Shown piece after piece: positions 46,135-55,650 of a stretch of DNA of 64,000 nt. The stretch spans positions 1 through 64,000 of the forward strand of contig JAFLTT010000011.1 of NCBI GenBank assembly GCA_022509165.1, read 5' to 3'. Position numbers and translations under genes: made by a program. Within the stretch, counting starts at the first letter, position 1; each line of letters opens with the position of its first letter. This DNA comes from Muribaculaceae bacterium (GTDB taxonomy: Bacteria > Bacteroidota > Bacteroidia > Bacteroidales > Muribaculaceae). The notes beneath the pieces were generated by a model. That model worked only from the letters and a program-made list of their open reading frames with translations, searched no databases and was not told the DNA's origin.

Positions 46135-46878
46135 ATGGAAAAAAACGATTATATATTCGGTATACGGCCGGTGCTTGAGGCTATAGAAGCTGCAAAAAGT
46201 ATCGATAAAATTCTTATCAAAAGAGAACTTACAGGTGACTTGGCCCGTGAAGTGATAGCCAAGGCCAAGGAATATGATATACCGGTGCAGAGAGTGCCGA
46301 ATGAAAAATTGAATCGGATTACAATGAAAAATCATCAGGGTGTGATTGCAATCATGTGTCCGGTGAGATATCAAGACCTCGACAATATCGTAGCCCAACT
46401 TTATGAAGAGGGCAAAGTTCCCCTTTCAATAATTCTTGATGGAGTGACTGATGCCCGCAACTTCGGTGCCATAGCAAGAAGCGCCGAATGTGCAGGCGCT
46501 GATTTCATTGTAATTCCTGAAAGAGGGAGTGCATCAGTAACGTCGGACGCAGTAAGAGCTTCAGCCGGTGCTTTATTTCATATACCGGTGTGCAGGGTAA
46601 AGGAATTAAATACAGCAATCGGTAGACTCAAAGAGAACGGATATAAAATTGTAGGCGCATCTGAAAAGAGTGCGGAGAATTATACAGATATTGACTACAA
46701 TCTGCCTGTAGCACTCGTAATGGGAGCTGAAGATACGGGAATATCAAACGAAGTACTGAGACGATGTGACGATCTTGCTGCCATACCTATAAAGGGAAAG
46801 GTAGGATCGCTCAACGTTTCGGTAGCTTGTGGTGTGATGCTCTATGAAGCAGTAAGGCAACGTAGTCTATCGGAATAA
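46135..46878 (+). CDS. rlmB: 23S rRNA 2'-O-methyltransferase of the RlmB/SpoU family
   Basis: A 247-residue SPOUT methyltransferase. The N-terminal substrate-binding domain (YIFGIRPVLEAIEAAKSIDKILIKREL) is followed by the SpoU motifs DARNFGAIARSAECAGADFIV, VMGAEDTGISNEVLRRCD and IPIKGKVGSLNVSVACGVMLYE, which form the knotted AdoMet site. RlmB methylates Gm2251 in E. coli 23S rRNA; target identity here is by family. It lies 3 bases behind recN. Confidence 0.93.
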   Translation: MEKNDYIFGIRPVLEAIEAAKSIDKILIKRELTGDLAREVIAKAKEYDIPVQRVPNEKLNRITMKNHQGVIAIMCPVRYQDLDNIVAQLYEEGKVPLSIILDGVTDARNFGAIARSAECAGADFIVIPERGSASVTSDAVRASAGALFHIPVCRVKELNTAIGRLKENGYKIVGASEKSAENYTDIDYNLPVALVMGAEDTGISNEVLRRCDDLAAIPIKGKVGSLNVSVACGVMLYEAVRQRSLSE

Positions 46879-46933
46879 ATCCTCTTATGCTTATACCCAA
46901 TACAGGAATCAATGAGTTTTGGTTTGTTTTGCT

Positions 46934-46941
46934 TAACTTTG
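46934..46941 (+). promoter_or_regulatory. Promoter -7 element before nusB
   Basis: TAACTTTG matches TAnnTTTG and lies 23 bases before the ATG of the NusB gene, implying a very short leader. Confidence 0.55.
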
Positions 46942-46964
46942 CAATATAAATATTAGGAGACATT

Positions 46965-48371
46965 ATGATAAACAGGGTATTGATAAGAATGAAGACGGTG
47001 CAGCTTCTCTATTCCTATCTATTGGTGGAGAAACCGTTCTCTCTTGAGTCTCAGCCCTCGGCACCTACAAAAGAAAAGAGGTTTGCTTACTCTCTTTATC
47101 TTGATTTGATTTATCTTATGGATCGTTTGGCACAACAGGTGAAGGGAAAAAATAAAAGTTTTCCTTTGGCCGACTCAAGATTTGTGCTCCGCACAGAGGC
47201 CGACGATAGAATGAAATCACTAAGAATTAAATATGCAGGAGAACCCTTCCCATTTAGCCCTGCAGAAGACAATTTAAGAGACGCCATAAAGGAAAGCCTC
47301 CTTTTCAGGGAATATGAAAAGAATCGTGAATCAAACATTCCTTCCGACAGCTTCTGGGAGAATGTTTTCAAATCCATTATATTACCGGATCCTAAGGTAA
47401 ATGAAATAATCCGTAGCCTTCCGGGATATTCCTTGTCGGGCGTAGACAGAATGAAGGGATTGATGGATGCGACATTTAAGAATTTCTATTCATCAAAAGA
47501 TAACATAGATGATGCTCTGAAAACTCTGGCAATGAGTATGCAGAAGGCACGTGACCTTTATATGCGTCTTCTGGCTCTTCCGGTGGAACTTACCGCTCTG
47601 CGCCTGAAACAACTGGAGCAAAACCGCAGGAAATTGTTGGCCACAACAGAGGATCTGAATCCGAATATGAGGCTGGTTAATAATCCGGTGGCTGAATTAA
47701 TTGAAAAGAATCCGGAATTTTCCCAATACGTGGAAAAGAATCATCTTTCATGGCAGACAGAAGATCCGGAACTTCTCGATATCCTTCTGAAAGCGGTGCT
47801 TGATTCGGAAATTTATGCCAAATATAGCCGGGAAAAAAGCGATGATATAAATGAGGCCTGTGAATTCTGGAAAGATATTATTGTAGACGTTATCCTGACT
47901 AACCGGGAATTTCTTGAATACCTGGAAAATAAATCGGTATTTTGGAATGACGACCTGGAAATAATGGCTTCTTTTGTACTCAAGACTCTGAAGAGATTGG
48001 AAAGCGAAGAAACAGCAGAGTCAGCCGTTATGCCTATGTATAAAGACGGGGATAACGGGAAGGATGCACATTTTGGCGCAGAACTTTTTAATTATGTGGT
48101 AAAAAACAAGGAGGTTTACCGAAAATATATTAATGAGGTTCTAATCAGCGAGAAATGGGAGGCAGACAGGTTAGCCTTTATGGATGTGGTGATAACGATG
48201 ACAGCATTGGCTGAAATAATCAATTATCCGGAGATACCTCTCAATGTTACTATCAATGAATATATTGAGATAGCTAAAAGTTACAGTTCTGCCAAAAGCG
48301 GTCAGTTTGTCCACGGTCTGTTAGCCTCATTGGTAGCCAAGCTAAAAGAAGATGGGGTAGTGAGAAAATAA
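46965..48371 (+). CDS. nusB: NusB-domain transcription antitermination protein with long N-terminal extension
   Basis: 468 residues, much longer than the roughly 140-residue NusB of E. coli. Only the last 120-150 residues look like NusB: DAHFGAELFNYVVKNKEVYRKYINEVL, DRLAFMDVVITMTALAEI and the end VTINEYIEIAKSYSSAKSGQFVHGLLASL. The first roughly 320 residues are helical and charged and start MINRVLIRMKTVQLLYSYLL, itself like a NusB first helix. Bacteroidota NusB proteins usually carry an extension of about 170 residues; here it seems even longer. It likely acts in rRNA antitermination with NusE. It is the first gene of the nusB-yajC-ybbR-coaE group. Confidence 0.85.
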   Translation: MINRVLIRMKTVQLLYSYLLVEKPFSLESQPSAPTKEKRFAYSLYLDLIYLMDRLAQQVKGKNKSFPLADSRFVLRTEADDRMKSLRIKYAGEPFPFSPAEDNLRDAIKESLLFREYEKNRESNIPSDSFWENVFKSIILPDPKVNEIIRSLPGYSLSGVDRMKGLMDATFKNFYSSKDNIDDALKTLAMSMQKARDLYMRLLALPVELTALRLKQLEQNRRKLLATTEDLNPNMRLVNNPVAELIEKNPEFSQYVEKNHLSWQTEDPELLDILLKAVLDSEIYAKYSREKSDDINEACEFWKDIIVDVILTNREFLEYLENKSVFWNDDLEIMASFVLKTLKRLESEETAESAVMPMYKDGDNGKDAHFGAELFNYVVKNKEVYRKYINEVLISEKWEADRLAFMDVVITMTALAEIINYPEIPLNVTINEYIEIAKSYSSAKSGQFVHGLLASLVAKLKEDGVVRK

Positions 48372-48458
48372 AGGTCGGATTGTAAATAATTAACCCGAGA
48401 AAAAGGAACAACTTACAAATTATAAATAAAAAAGAATTCAGATAATAACTTTAGATAA

Positions 48459-48785
48459 ATGAATACACTTAATTCAATGGTTCTACTTCAGAGCGAGAGT
48501 GCCGGTGGCGGTTTCAGCGGAATGATTATGATTATCGCAATGATTGTGATATTCTATTTTTTCATGATACGTCCGCAATCGAAAAAGCAGAAAGAGATAA
48601 AGAAAGCAAGAGAAGCCATGCAAAAGGGTGATAATGTAGTCACCGCTGGCGGTATCCATGGTAAAATCAAAGAAATTGCAGACAATACTTTATTGATAGA
48701 GATTTCACCCGGAGTAAGCATTAAAGTTGACAAGGCTTCAGTGTTCCCGGCCGGCCAGAAGGAGGAAGTGCTTAAAAAGCAATAA
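48459..48785 (+). CDS. yajC: Preprotein translocase accessory subunit YajC
   Basis: A 108-residue single-pass membrane protein. The helix MIMIIAMIVIFYFFMIRPQSKKQKE, with the RPQxKK boundary, is the YajC signature, and the following GDNVVTAGGIHGKIKEI / LLIEISPGVSIKVDKASV is the conserved cytoplasmic part. It associates with SecDF in the Sec translocon. It follows nusB, a common Bacteroidota arrangement. Confidence 0.95.
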   Translation: MNTLNSMVLLQSESAGGGFSGMIMIIAMIVIFYFFMIRPQSKKQKEIKKAREAMQKGDNVVTAGGIHGKIKEIADNTLLIEISPGVSIKVDKASVFPAGQKEEVLKKQ

Positions 48786-48788
48786 ACT

Positions 48789-49769
48789 TTGCCACAACAT
48801 AGGTTTAACCAAGCAAGGGAGAGATGGAGAATCCTGAGAACAACCTCAGGATTCAAAAATGCCATGCTCTTCCTGGTTTTTATTTGTGTAAGTGCATTAT
48901 TTTGGTTAATCCTGGCCCTTAACGACAGTGCACAAGACCATTTTAATGTGAATCTTAGAATTGTGAACCAGCCTGATTCAGTGACATTCATAAGTGATGT
49001 GCCTGATAAGATTCATGTGGGAGTAAGCGATAAGGGCACGAGCCTTTGGCGAAACGGCTACCTGAAGAAACCTACAGTAAACATTGACTTTAAAGAATAT
49101 TCAAGCGACGGAGTGCTGAGATATTCTTATAATGATTTGATTTCTTCTCTTCGGGAGACCTTCGGAGGCACAGCAAGTATTACTTCAGTTTCTTTGGATT
49201 CTCTTCAACTATTTTATACCACTAATCCCGGGAAAAAGGTCCCGGTGCATGTTGTGTGTAAGGTGGAACCGGCTTCAGGTACTATTATGGAGGGAAGCGT
49301 AAAGGCAAGCCCCGGTAGTGTATATGTGTACGGAACAAAATCAGTGCTCGACACAATTCGATATGTGAGTACAGAACCCTTGACACTGAATAATATATCG
49401 GAAACCACGGAAATGGAGGTTAAAATTCAGCGAATGAAAAGTGCGAGGGCATTGCCGTCAAAAGTAGTGCTGACAATTCCCATCGAGCCTTTGGTGCGTC
49501 GTGAGGCAATGGTGACGGTAGATGCGGTAAATGTGCCGAAAGGAGAGGAATTGCTTCTATTCCCGTCAAAAGTTCCGGTGGAATATTATGTGGCTATGAG
49601 TCGTCTTAATGATGATGAAGATCATAATATAGTTCTCGTGGTGGATTTCAATAATGTGTCGAAATCTAAGGGAGGAAAGATCCCCGTGGAGATATCGAAG
49701 TTTCCCGAGAGACTAAAAAATTTGAAAGTCCGTACTGACAGCATTGAATTTGCTGTAGTAAAGGATTGA
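48789..49769 (+). CDS. YbbR-like domain protein
   Basis: 326 residues with one N-terminal membrane helix (AMLFLVFICVSALFWLILAL) and an extracytoplasmic beta-rich region of YbbR-type repeats (GKKVPVHVVCKVEPASGTIMEGSVKASPGSVYVYGTK is the clearest). The ORF begins with TTG just after yajC; the first in-frame ATG would leave only the membrane helix, so the TTG or a nearby start is likely. YbbR proteins in Firmicutes affect cyclic-di-AMP synthase, but no such partner is next to it here. Function in Bacteroidota is unknown to me. Confidence 0.8.
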   Translation: MPQHRFNQARERWRILRTTSGFKNAMLFLVFICVSALFWLILALNDSAQDHFNVNLRIVNQPDSVTFISDVPDKIHVGVSDKGTSLWRNGYLKKPTVNIDFKEYSSDGVLRYSYNDLISSLRETFGGTASITSVSLDSLQLFYTTNPGKKVPVHVVCKVEPASGTIMEGSVKASPGSVYVYGTKSVLDTIRYVSTEPLTLNNISETTEMEVKIQRMKSARALPSKVVLTIPIEPLVRREAMVTVDAVNVPKGEELLLFPSKVPVEYYVAMSRLNDDEDHNIVLVVDFNNVSKSKGGKIPVEISKFPERLKNLKVRTDSIEFAVVKD

Positions 49770-49787
49770 GAGAGACCTTAAATCACA

Positions 49788-50423
49788 ATGAGCATTCGGC
49801 TTGATATGGAGAGTATGAATCATACCATTGGGATTACAGGAGGTATAGGTGCCGGAAAAAGTGTTGTATCGAGAGTACTTCGATGCAATGGTTTTAAGGT
49901 TTACGACTGTGACTCGCAAGCAAAGAATTTAATGGTCTCAAATCCTGAAGTAAAGGAGAAACTTATAGAAAAGCTGGGAAAAGATATTTATCAATCCGAT
50001 GGTCGTATCAATAAGGAAAAGCTTGCTTTTCTTCTTTTCTCTGATTCAGGGACAAGAGAATATGTGAATCTTGTGGTTCATTCAGCAGTGAGAGAAGATA
50101 TTGAAAAATGCAGAAAGAAGGAGAGAGGTTATTTCTTTATAGAAGCTGCTATTCTCGCCACAGGTGGAATTGCTCCCATGTGCAATAGTATATGGGTGGT
50201 GGAGGCACCGGAACCTGAAAGAATCAAAAGAGTGGAAATAAGGGATAATATGGATAGTACCGACATTAAAAGAAGGATTCAAAGCCAACAAGATGAGTTA
50301 AAATTGCTCTCCGGTTTTAATACGGTGGTTTTAGAAAATGACGGCAAACATCCTCTTGTGATAGAAATTTTAAAATTAACTGATAAATTAAATCAACAAC
50401 AAACATATTTTATACCATGTTAA
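49788..50423 (+). CDS. coaE: Dephospho-CoA kinase
   Basis: Last enzyme of CoA synthesis, phosphorylating the ribose of dephospho-CoA. The P-loop GITGGIGAGKSVVSRVL is near the N-terminus, then VYDCDSQAKNL (substrate Asp), the lid region and EAPEPERIKRVEIRDNMDS near the C-terminus. Listed at 211 residues; ATGs at 49806 and 49815 are equally good starts and would remove a non-conserved MSIRLD stretch. It ends with a 7-base overlap into the DUF5606 gene. Confidence 0.93.
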   Translation: MSIRLDMESMNHTIGITGGIGAGKSVVSRVLRCNGFKVYDCDSQAKNLMVSNPEVKEKLIEKLGKDIYQSDGRINKEKLAFLLFSDSGTREYVNLVVHSAVREDIEKCRKKERGYFFIEAAILATGGIAPMCNSIWVVEAPEPERIKRVEIRDNMDSTDIKRRIQSQQDELKLLSGFNTVVLENDGKHPLVIEILKLTDKLNQQQTYFIPC

Positions 50424-50875
50424 AAGAAATATTGGCCATTACCGGGAAGCCAGGTCTCTATAAGATCGTTTCTCACAGTGGTAAAAGTCTTATTGTAGAA
50501 GATCTAACAAGCGGTAAAAGATTCCCTATTTCACCTCGCGATAGGGTAGTGTCGCTTGGCGATATTGCAATGTACACAGAAGAAGAGGATAAACCTTTGG
50601 GCGAAATATTAGATGCCATCTACGCCATAGAGAATGGCAAGCAACTCAACGTTAAAGATATCATCGCCGGAGAGGGCCTGAAAGGTCGTTTTGCTCTTTA
50701 TGAACCTAATTTCGATAAAGAGAGAGTGCACGACAGTGACATCAAAAAACTGTTTTCATGGTATAACCTTCTTGTAGATAAAGGTTTCACTAAGTTTTCT
50801 GAAGAGAAACCCGAAGAGGTTAAGGAAACTGAGGAACCAAAAAAAGAAGATAAGAAAGATTCTGAAGCAAAATAA
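50417..50875 (+). CDS. DUF5606 family protein
   Basis: A 152-residue cytoplasmic protein. The N-terminus MLKEILAITGKPGLYKIVSHSGKSLIVEDLTSGKRFPI is characteristic of the Bacteroidota-specific DUF5606, followed by an EILDAIYAIENG helix and a Glu/Lys-rich disordered tail. The gene overlaps coaE. Function is unknown; the small N-terminal beta domain could bind RNA or nucleotide, but nothing in the sequence proves this. Confidence 0.85.
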   Translation: MLKEILAITGKPGLYKIVSHSGKSLIVEDLTSGKRFPISPRDRVVSLGDIAMYTEEEDKPLGEILDAIYAIENGKQLNVKDIIAGEGLKGRFALYEPNFDKERVHDSDIKKLFSWYNLLVDKGFTKFSEEKPEEVKETEEPKKEDKKDSEAK

Positions 50876-50898
50876 TACGCGAAGAGAAAAGTTAGAAG

Positions 50899-51408
50899 TC
50901 AGCGTTTCACCAAAACAATCTCCTCTAAAGATTCCGGAATTGAAATGATACGCTGATTTTCAGAGCCCCGGAAAGGAATGTCGATGTTTCTCAAAGATTC
51001 TATATAAGGACCATCCACCAGTACATCGGCCTCCTTGATAGCATGAAATAGAATAGGATTGGAAATTATTTCCTCCCAGGTATAACCGGTGTAAATCCAG
51101 ACATTACGCCGGTTATTTTTTAATGCCTTTACGAGAATTGCAAGTTTTTGGGGATGGTGAAGTGGGTCGCCACCGGAAATGGTGACATCGAAATCCTCTT
51201 CCTCCACTATTGCCATGATTTCTGTCAGCGTCATTGATTTGCCACTGTTTTCATCCCATGATTGAGGATTATGGCAGCCCTGACAATGGTGATCACATCC
51301 CGCAAGATAAATGGAGGTCCGGAAACCCGGACCATCCACTGTAGTTCCCCGTATTATTTCGAGTACTTGAAAAGTTTCTTCTTTAAGGTCATTCATGATC
51401 ATGAACAA
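50899..51408 (-). CDS. nrdG: Anaerobic ribonucleotide reductase activating protein
   Basis: A 169-residue radical-SAM activase that installs the glycyl radical in NrdD. The cluster motif CDHHCQGCHNP (CxxxCxxC) is at about residues 33-43, with GPGFRTSIYLAGC before it and TISGGDPLHHPQKLAIL after it. Its start overlaps the nrdD stop by 20 bases. It converges with the DUF5606 gene, 23 bases away, without an obvious terminator. Confidence 0.95.
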   Translation of the reverse strand: MFMIMNDLKEETFQVLEIIRGTTVDGPGFRTSIYLAGCDHHCQGCHNPQSWDENSGKSMTLTEIMAIVEEEDFDVTISGGDPLHHPQKLAILVKALKNNRRNVWIYTGYTWEEIISNPILFHAIKEADVLVDGPYIESLRNIDIPFRGSENQRIISIPESLEEIVLVKR

Positions 51409-53599
51409 CTCGATCGTGAAGTTCTGCCAGTTTCCCGGAATTCCAACGGTCTGTGGTGCCTACCAGATAACCGGTGATACGTTGTATAGTCTCAAATTGA
51501 GATCCGCACTTCGGACAAGCAGACTGGTTTTTGTCGGCATTTTCATATCCGCAATGGGGACAATGATTTCGGTTATGATTCACTGAGCCATATCCGATAT
51601 TGTATTTGTCCATTAGGTCTACAATCTGCATTATAGCCTCTTCGTTATGGGTGGCGTCACCATCGATTTCCACATAGAAAATATGTCCTCCGCGAGTAAG
51701 GTCGTGGTATGGCGCTTCTATTTTGGCTTTATGCCGAGGTGAACAGTGATAATATACCGGCAGATGATTGGAATTGGTATAATAATTCTTATCAGTCACA
51801 CCCGGGATTTCTCCGAAGGTCTTTCTGTCTACTTTTGTAAACTTACCGGAAAGGCCCTCAGCCGGAGTTGCCAGGATGGAATAGTTGTGGCTGTAACGGT
51901 TTGAGAAGTCGTTGGCTCTGTCGCGCATGTAGGACACGATTTGAATACCTAATTTCTGAGCTTCCTCCGATTCACCATGATGTTTTCCTGTGAGGGCTAT
52001 CAAGGCTTCTGCAAGCCCTATGAAACCTATTCCGAGTGTGCCCTGGTTTATAACCTTTTCGATTGAATCTGTGGGCTTAAGGAGGGAAGCATGGTTCCAT
52101 AGAGATCCCATAAGCAATGGAAACTGCTTAGCAAGAGCTGTTTTCTGGAATTGATATCTATCATCTAATTGCTTGGCTGTAATTTCAAGCACATTATCGA
52201 GTTTCTCAAAGAATTTGTCAATTCTTCTTTGGGAGTCTTCTATGTTCATTACCTCTAAGGCAATCCTTACGATATTTATGGTGGTGAAAGAGAGATTTCC
52301 CCGCCCTATCGAGGTTTTCTCTCCGAAACGGTTTTCGAAAACCCTTGTGCGGCAACCCATAGTTGCCACCTCATGGACATATCTTTTGGGGTCGTTTTCC
52401 TTCCAATCATCGTTTTGGTTGAAAGTAGCGTCAAGGTTAAGGAAATTTGGGAAAAATCTTCTGGCAGATACTTTGCAAGCGAGTCTGTAAAGATCATAAT
52501 TGGGATCTTCCGGAAGATAACTTACACCGCGTTTTTTCTTCCATATTTGTATCGGGAAAATTGCAGTTGCACCATTTCCGACACCTTCATAAGTAGAATT
52601 TAGAAGTTCTCGTATCACGCAACGCCCTTCGGCAGAAGTGTCGGTACCATAATTCACTGATGAAAATACTACCTGGTTACCTCCGCGTGAGTGAATAGTG
52701 TTCATGTTGTGGATGAAAGCCTCCATGGCCTGATGCACACGACCCACTGTCTTGTTGATAGCGTGTTGCATCATTCTTTCCTTACCATCGAGTCCATCAA
52801 GTTCTTTTTTAAGAAAATCTTTAATTTCAATATCGTACAATTCCTTCAGATCTTGTCCGGTAAGATCTTCGAGATTCTTAATCTCTTCAATATAACTTGA
52901 GCGAACGTAAGGAGCTAAATAGAAATCGAAAGCCGGGATCGCCTGTCCGCCATGCATTTCATTTTGGGCAGTTTCCATCGAGATACATGCTATTACACTT
53001 GCAGTCTCGATACGTTTCGCCGGTCGGGATTCACCGTGGCCTGCCACAAAGCCGTTTTGCAATATGCGGTCAAGGGGATGTTGCACGCAGGTAAGACTTT
53101 TTGTAGGGTAATAATCTTTGTCGTGAATATGAATGTAGTTGTTTTTAACTGCATCTTTAGCTTCGGCCGACAACAGATAGTCGTCGACGAATGGTTTAGT
53201 GGTTTCTGTAGAGAATTTCATCATCATGCCTGCCGGAGAATCGGTATTCATGTTGGCATTCTCACGGGTGATATCATTGTTTTTGGCATTGATAATTTCC
53301 AGAAACATATCACGGGTTTTGGCTTTGCGTGCGATGGAGCGTTTGTCGCGGTAAGCTATATATCTTTTTGCTACATCTTTACGTGATGATTTCATTAGTT
53401 CGAATTCCACCCTGTCCTGGATATCTTCCACGGTCATGCGTTCCTCGCCGTTCATGCCGATACGGTCAGAAATTTTCTGAATCAATGATTCATCCTCACC
53501 TAATTCAGTAGCGAGCATGGCCTTACGAATGGCTGCTTTAATCTTCTCTTCATTATAGCCGACGATTCTGCCGTCGCGTTTTTCTACCGTATGTATCAT
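51389..53599 (-). CDS. nrdD: Anaerobic ribonucleoside-triphosphate reductase
   Basis: A class III ribonucleotide reductase, the oxygen-sensitive glycyl-radical enzyme that makes deoxynucleotides under anoxia. The 736 residues begin with an ATP-cone (VEKRDGRIVGYNEEKIKAAIRKAM, about 4-90), which senses ATP/dATP. The catalytic barrel follows (PLDRILQNGF, ATMGCRTRVFENRFG). Near the C-terminus are a four-cysteine zinc site (CPHCGYENADKNQSACPKCG) and the glycyl-radical loop RITGYLVGTTDRWNSGK, in which the second Gly is the radical site. Full length, paired with nrdG. Confidence 0.97.
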   Translation of the reverse strand: MIHTVEKRDGRIVGYNEEKIKAAIRKAMLATELGEDESLIQKISDRIGMNGEERMTVEDIQDRVEFELMKSSRKDVAKRYIAYRDKRSIARKAKTRDMFLEIINAKNNDITRENANMNTDSPAGMMMKFSTETTKPFVDDYLLSAEAKDAVKNNYIHIHDKDYYPTKSLTCVQHPLDRILQNGFVAGHGESRPAKRIETASVIACISMETAQNEMHGGQAIPAFDFYLAPYVRSSYIEEIKNLEDLTGQDLKELYDIEIKDFLKKELDGLDGKERMMQHAINKTVGRVHQAMEAFIHNMNTIHSRGGNQVVFSSVNYGTDTSAEGRCVIRELLNSTYEGVGNGATAIFPIQIWKKKRGVSYLPEDPNYDLYRLACKVSARRFFPNFLNLDATFNQNDDWKENDPKRYVHEVATMGCRTRVFENRFGEKTSIGRGNLSFTTINIVRIALEVMNIEDSQRRIDKFFEKLDNVLEITAKQLDDRYQFQKTALAKQFPLLMGSLWNHASLLKPTDSIEKVINQGTLGIGFIGLAEALIALTGKHHGESEEAQKLGIQIVSYMRDRANDFSNRYSHNYSILATPAEGLSGKFTKVDRKTFGEIPGVTDKNYYTNSNHLPVYYHCSPRHKAKIEAPYHDLTRGGHIFYVEIDGDATHNEEAIMQIVDLMDKYNIGYGSVNHNRNHCPHCGYENADKNQSACPKCGSQFETIQRITGYLVGTTDRWNSGKLAELHDRVVHDHE

Positions 53600-54076
53600 C
53601 CTGGTAAAATTCTTAGTCTTAATTATGGTAATAAAGCATTAGGGTTAACCGGGAGCGAAATTACAAAACTTCCAAAATATGAACAAATGAAACCGAAAAA
53701 ATTTCAATAAAAAATCATTTTGGAAAACTTTTTATCAGTTTAAGAAAATTAACAGCCTTATTATCAACAATATAGAAAATTATTTGGAAAACTTTGTGGA
53801 GAATTGAGTTATTTTAAATATTATTTTTGTTGTCTTATTTTCTCAAACCTTTATTATTAGTAGAGTTTCATGTAATTTAATTTTTATAATTCTTGAATTA
53901 GAAAAGTAAATTTTATAAAATCAAAATTTCTGTCTTTTCATTAGAAGATGGTACTAACAGAATTAGATATATTTTAACATAAATTGGATTAGAAACCGTT
54001 GTTCAGGTACCAATTTTGGAATTAAATTTGCATGAGATCTGTTTAGATCAACCATGAAAATTACACCGATCCTAAT
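53600..54076. other. AT-rich intergenic region between nrdD and cstA
   Basis: A 477-base divergent gap with long A/T runs and no ORF of note. It must hold the nrdD promoter (minus); the best candidate is TAATTTCG (53656-53663, one mismatch to TAnnTTTG). The cstA promoter lies at its right end. I see no tRNA-like fold, strong hairpin or repeat array in it. Confidence 0.6.
53999..54030 (+). promoter_or_regulatory. Promoter of cstA
   Basis: TTG (53999-54001), a 21-nt spacer and TAAATTTG (54023-54030) fit the Bacteroidota promoter consensus, 46 bases before the cstA ATG. Confidence 0.72.
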
Positions 54077-55546
54077 ATGATTTCCTTTTTAACAGCAGTA
54101 GTGATTTTAATTGGCGGCTACTTCATTTATGGTAAAGTAGTGGCTAAAATTTGTGGAGAAGATCCCCAAAGACTTACCCCTGTACATACTAAAGCCGACG
54201 GGGTAGACTTCGTTAAGTTACCCTCTTGGAAGATTTTTCTTATACAGTTTCTGAATATTGCCGGACTCGGGCCTATTTTCGGTGCCATAATGGGTGTGAT
54301 GTTTGGCCCTGCAGCGTTTCTTTGGATAGTGCTCGGCACTATCTTTGCCGGTGGAGTACACGACTATCTGTCGGGCATTATGTCTCTGCGACAGGATGGT
54401 GCCTCGCTCCCTGAGATTGTTGGCAGCCAGTTAGGTTCGAAGATCAAGAACATAATGAGAGGTTTCTCACTTATTCTCATGGTTCTTGTGGGAGCTGTAT
54501 TTGTGTATAATCCGGCAGATTTGCTTGCAAAATTAACTCCCGACAGTTTTAATGCTCTGTTTTGGGTAGCCATAATTTTCGGGTATTATGTATTGGCTAC
54601 ACTTCTGCCCATTGATAAGCTTATAGGAAAATTTTATCCTTTATTTGGAGGAGCGTTACTTTTTATGGCCATAGGCATAGGAGTGATGTTGTGTGTGAAT
54701 TATGAGGCGGTGCCGGAAGTTTGGGATCAATTTTACAATCATAAGCCTAACACAGCCACCAACCCTATCTTTCCTATGATGTTTGTATCTATTGCCTGCG
54801 GAGCTATCAGTGGATTCCACGCCACCCAAAGTCCAATGATGGCCAGGTGTCTGAAAAATGAGAAACACGCAAGGCCCATTTTCTATGGAGCGATGGTGGC
54901 AGAGGGAATGGTGGCATTGATCTGGGCAGCCGCTGCAATTGCTTTTACAGGAGGATATGACCAGTTGCAGGATTATATCGGAGGTTCTACTCCCGCAGTT
55001 TTAGTAGACAATTTATCTAAAAGCTGGCTCGGAACATTTGGAGGTATCCTCGCTATATTAGGTGTGATAGCGGCTCCTATCACTTCCGGCGATACAGCCT
55101 TGAGAAGTGCACGTTTGATAGTGGCCGATTTCATGAATGTAGAGCAGAAAACTATTCTAAAGAGATTTCTTGTCTCACTCCCGGTATTTGTGCTTTGTTT
55201 CCTTATAATGATGTTGCCCTACGATGCGCTGTGGAGATATTTTGCATGGTGTAATCAGGTGCTGGCAGTGTTCACTTTATGGACCGCATCCGTATGGCTC
55301 GCTTCACAGAACCGTAATTACTACATTTCATTGATACCGGCCTTGTTTATGACATGCGTTACAGTATCATACATAATCTTTGCTCCGGAGGGATTGCAGG
55401 GTATTTTCATGGACACTTTTGAAATCGAAATCCCTTATATGTTTGCAGTAGGATGTGGATTGGCAGTAAGCGCATCTTTCTGGCTTCTTTTCCGGAGATA
55501 CGTGTCTTTGAAAAAAAGACTCCAACTTCAGTCTCAGAATGTGTAA
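54077..55546 (+). CDS. cstA: CstA-family carbon starvation / peptide-pyruvate transporter
   Basis: A 489-residue polytopic membrane protein. CstA features: the N-terminal helix then PVHTKADGVDFVKLPSWKIFLIQFLNIAGLGPIFGAIMG, the conserved GGVHDYLSGIMSLRQDGASLPEIVG, and SGFHATQSPMMARCLKNEKHARPIFYGAMVAEG. It is shorter than E. coli CstA (about 700), like many Bacteroidota members, and lacks the longer C-terminal part. In other bacteria CstA proteins import peptides or pyruvate; the substrate here cannot be read from the sequence. Single-gene unit with its own promoter and terminator. Confidence 0.93.
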   Translation: MISFLTAVVILIGGYFIYGKVVAKICGEDPQRLTPVHTKADGVDFVKLPSWKIFLIQFLNIAGLGPIFGAIMGVMFGPAAFLWIVLGTIFAGGVHDYLSGIMSLRQDGASLPEIVGSQLGSKIKNIMRGFSLILMVLVGAVFVYNPADLLAKLTPDSFNALFWVAIIFGYYVLATLLPIDKLIGKFYPLFGGALLFMAIGIGVMLCVNYEAVPEVWDQFYNHKPNTATNPIFPMMFVSIACGAISGFHATQSPMMARCLKNEKHARPIFYGAMVAEGMVALIWAAAAIAFTGGYDQLQDYIGGSTPAVLVDNLSKSWLGTFGGILAILGVIAAPITSGDTALRSARLIVADFMNVEQKTILKRFLVSLPVFVLCFLIMMLPYDALWRYFAWCNQVLAVFTLWTASVWLASQNRNYYISLIPALFMTCVTVSYIIFAPEGLQGIFMDTFEIEIPYMFAVGCGLAVSASFWLLFRRYVSLKKRLQLQSQNV

Positions 55547-55566
55547 CCTTAGTTATTTCTTTTCTT

Positions 55567-55600
55567 GGACACACAGGCCGTGTGTCCCTACATTTTTTTT
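55567..55600 (+). terminator. Rho-independent terminator after cstA
   Basis: A perfect 8-bp stem GGACACAC / GTGTGTCC with a 5-nt loop is followed, after CTACA, by eight T. The T tract fits the plus strand; the gene on the other side (cbiO) converges here. Confidence 0.88.
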
Positions 55601-55650
55601 GGGGGTAATCCAAGGTCTAACTTAGATGATTATAAAGGGTCTGACTCTGA

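Noticed and set aside
53600-54076. Hidden RNA gene in the nrdD-cstA gap
   Set aside because: The region is AT-rich without a tRNA-like fold, a strong hairpin with T tract or a GC-rich conserved block.
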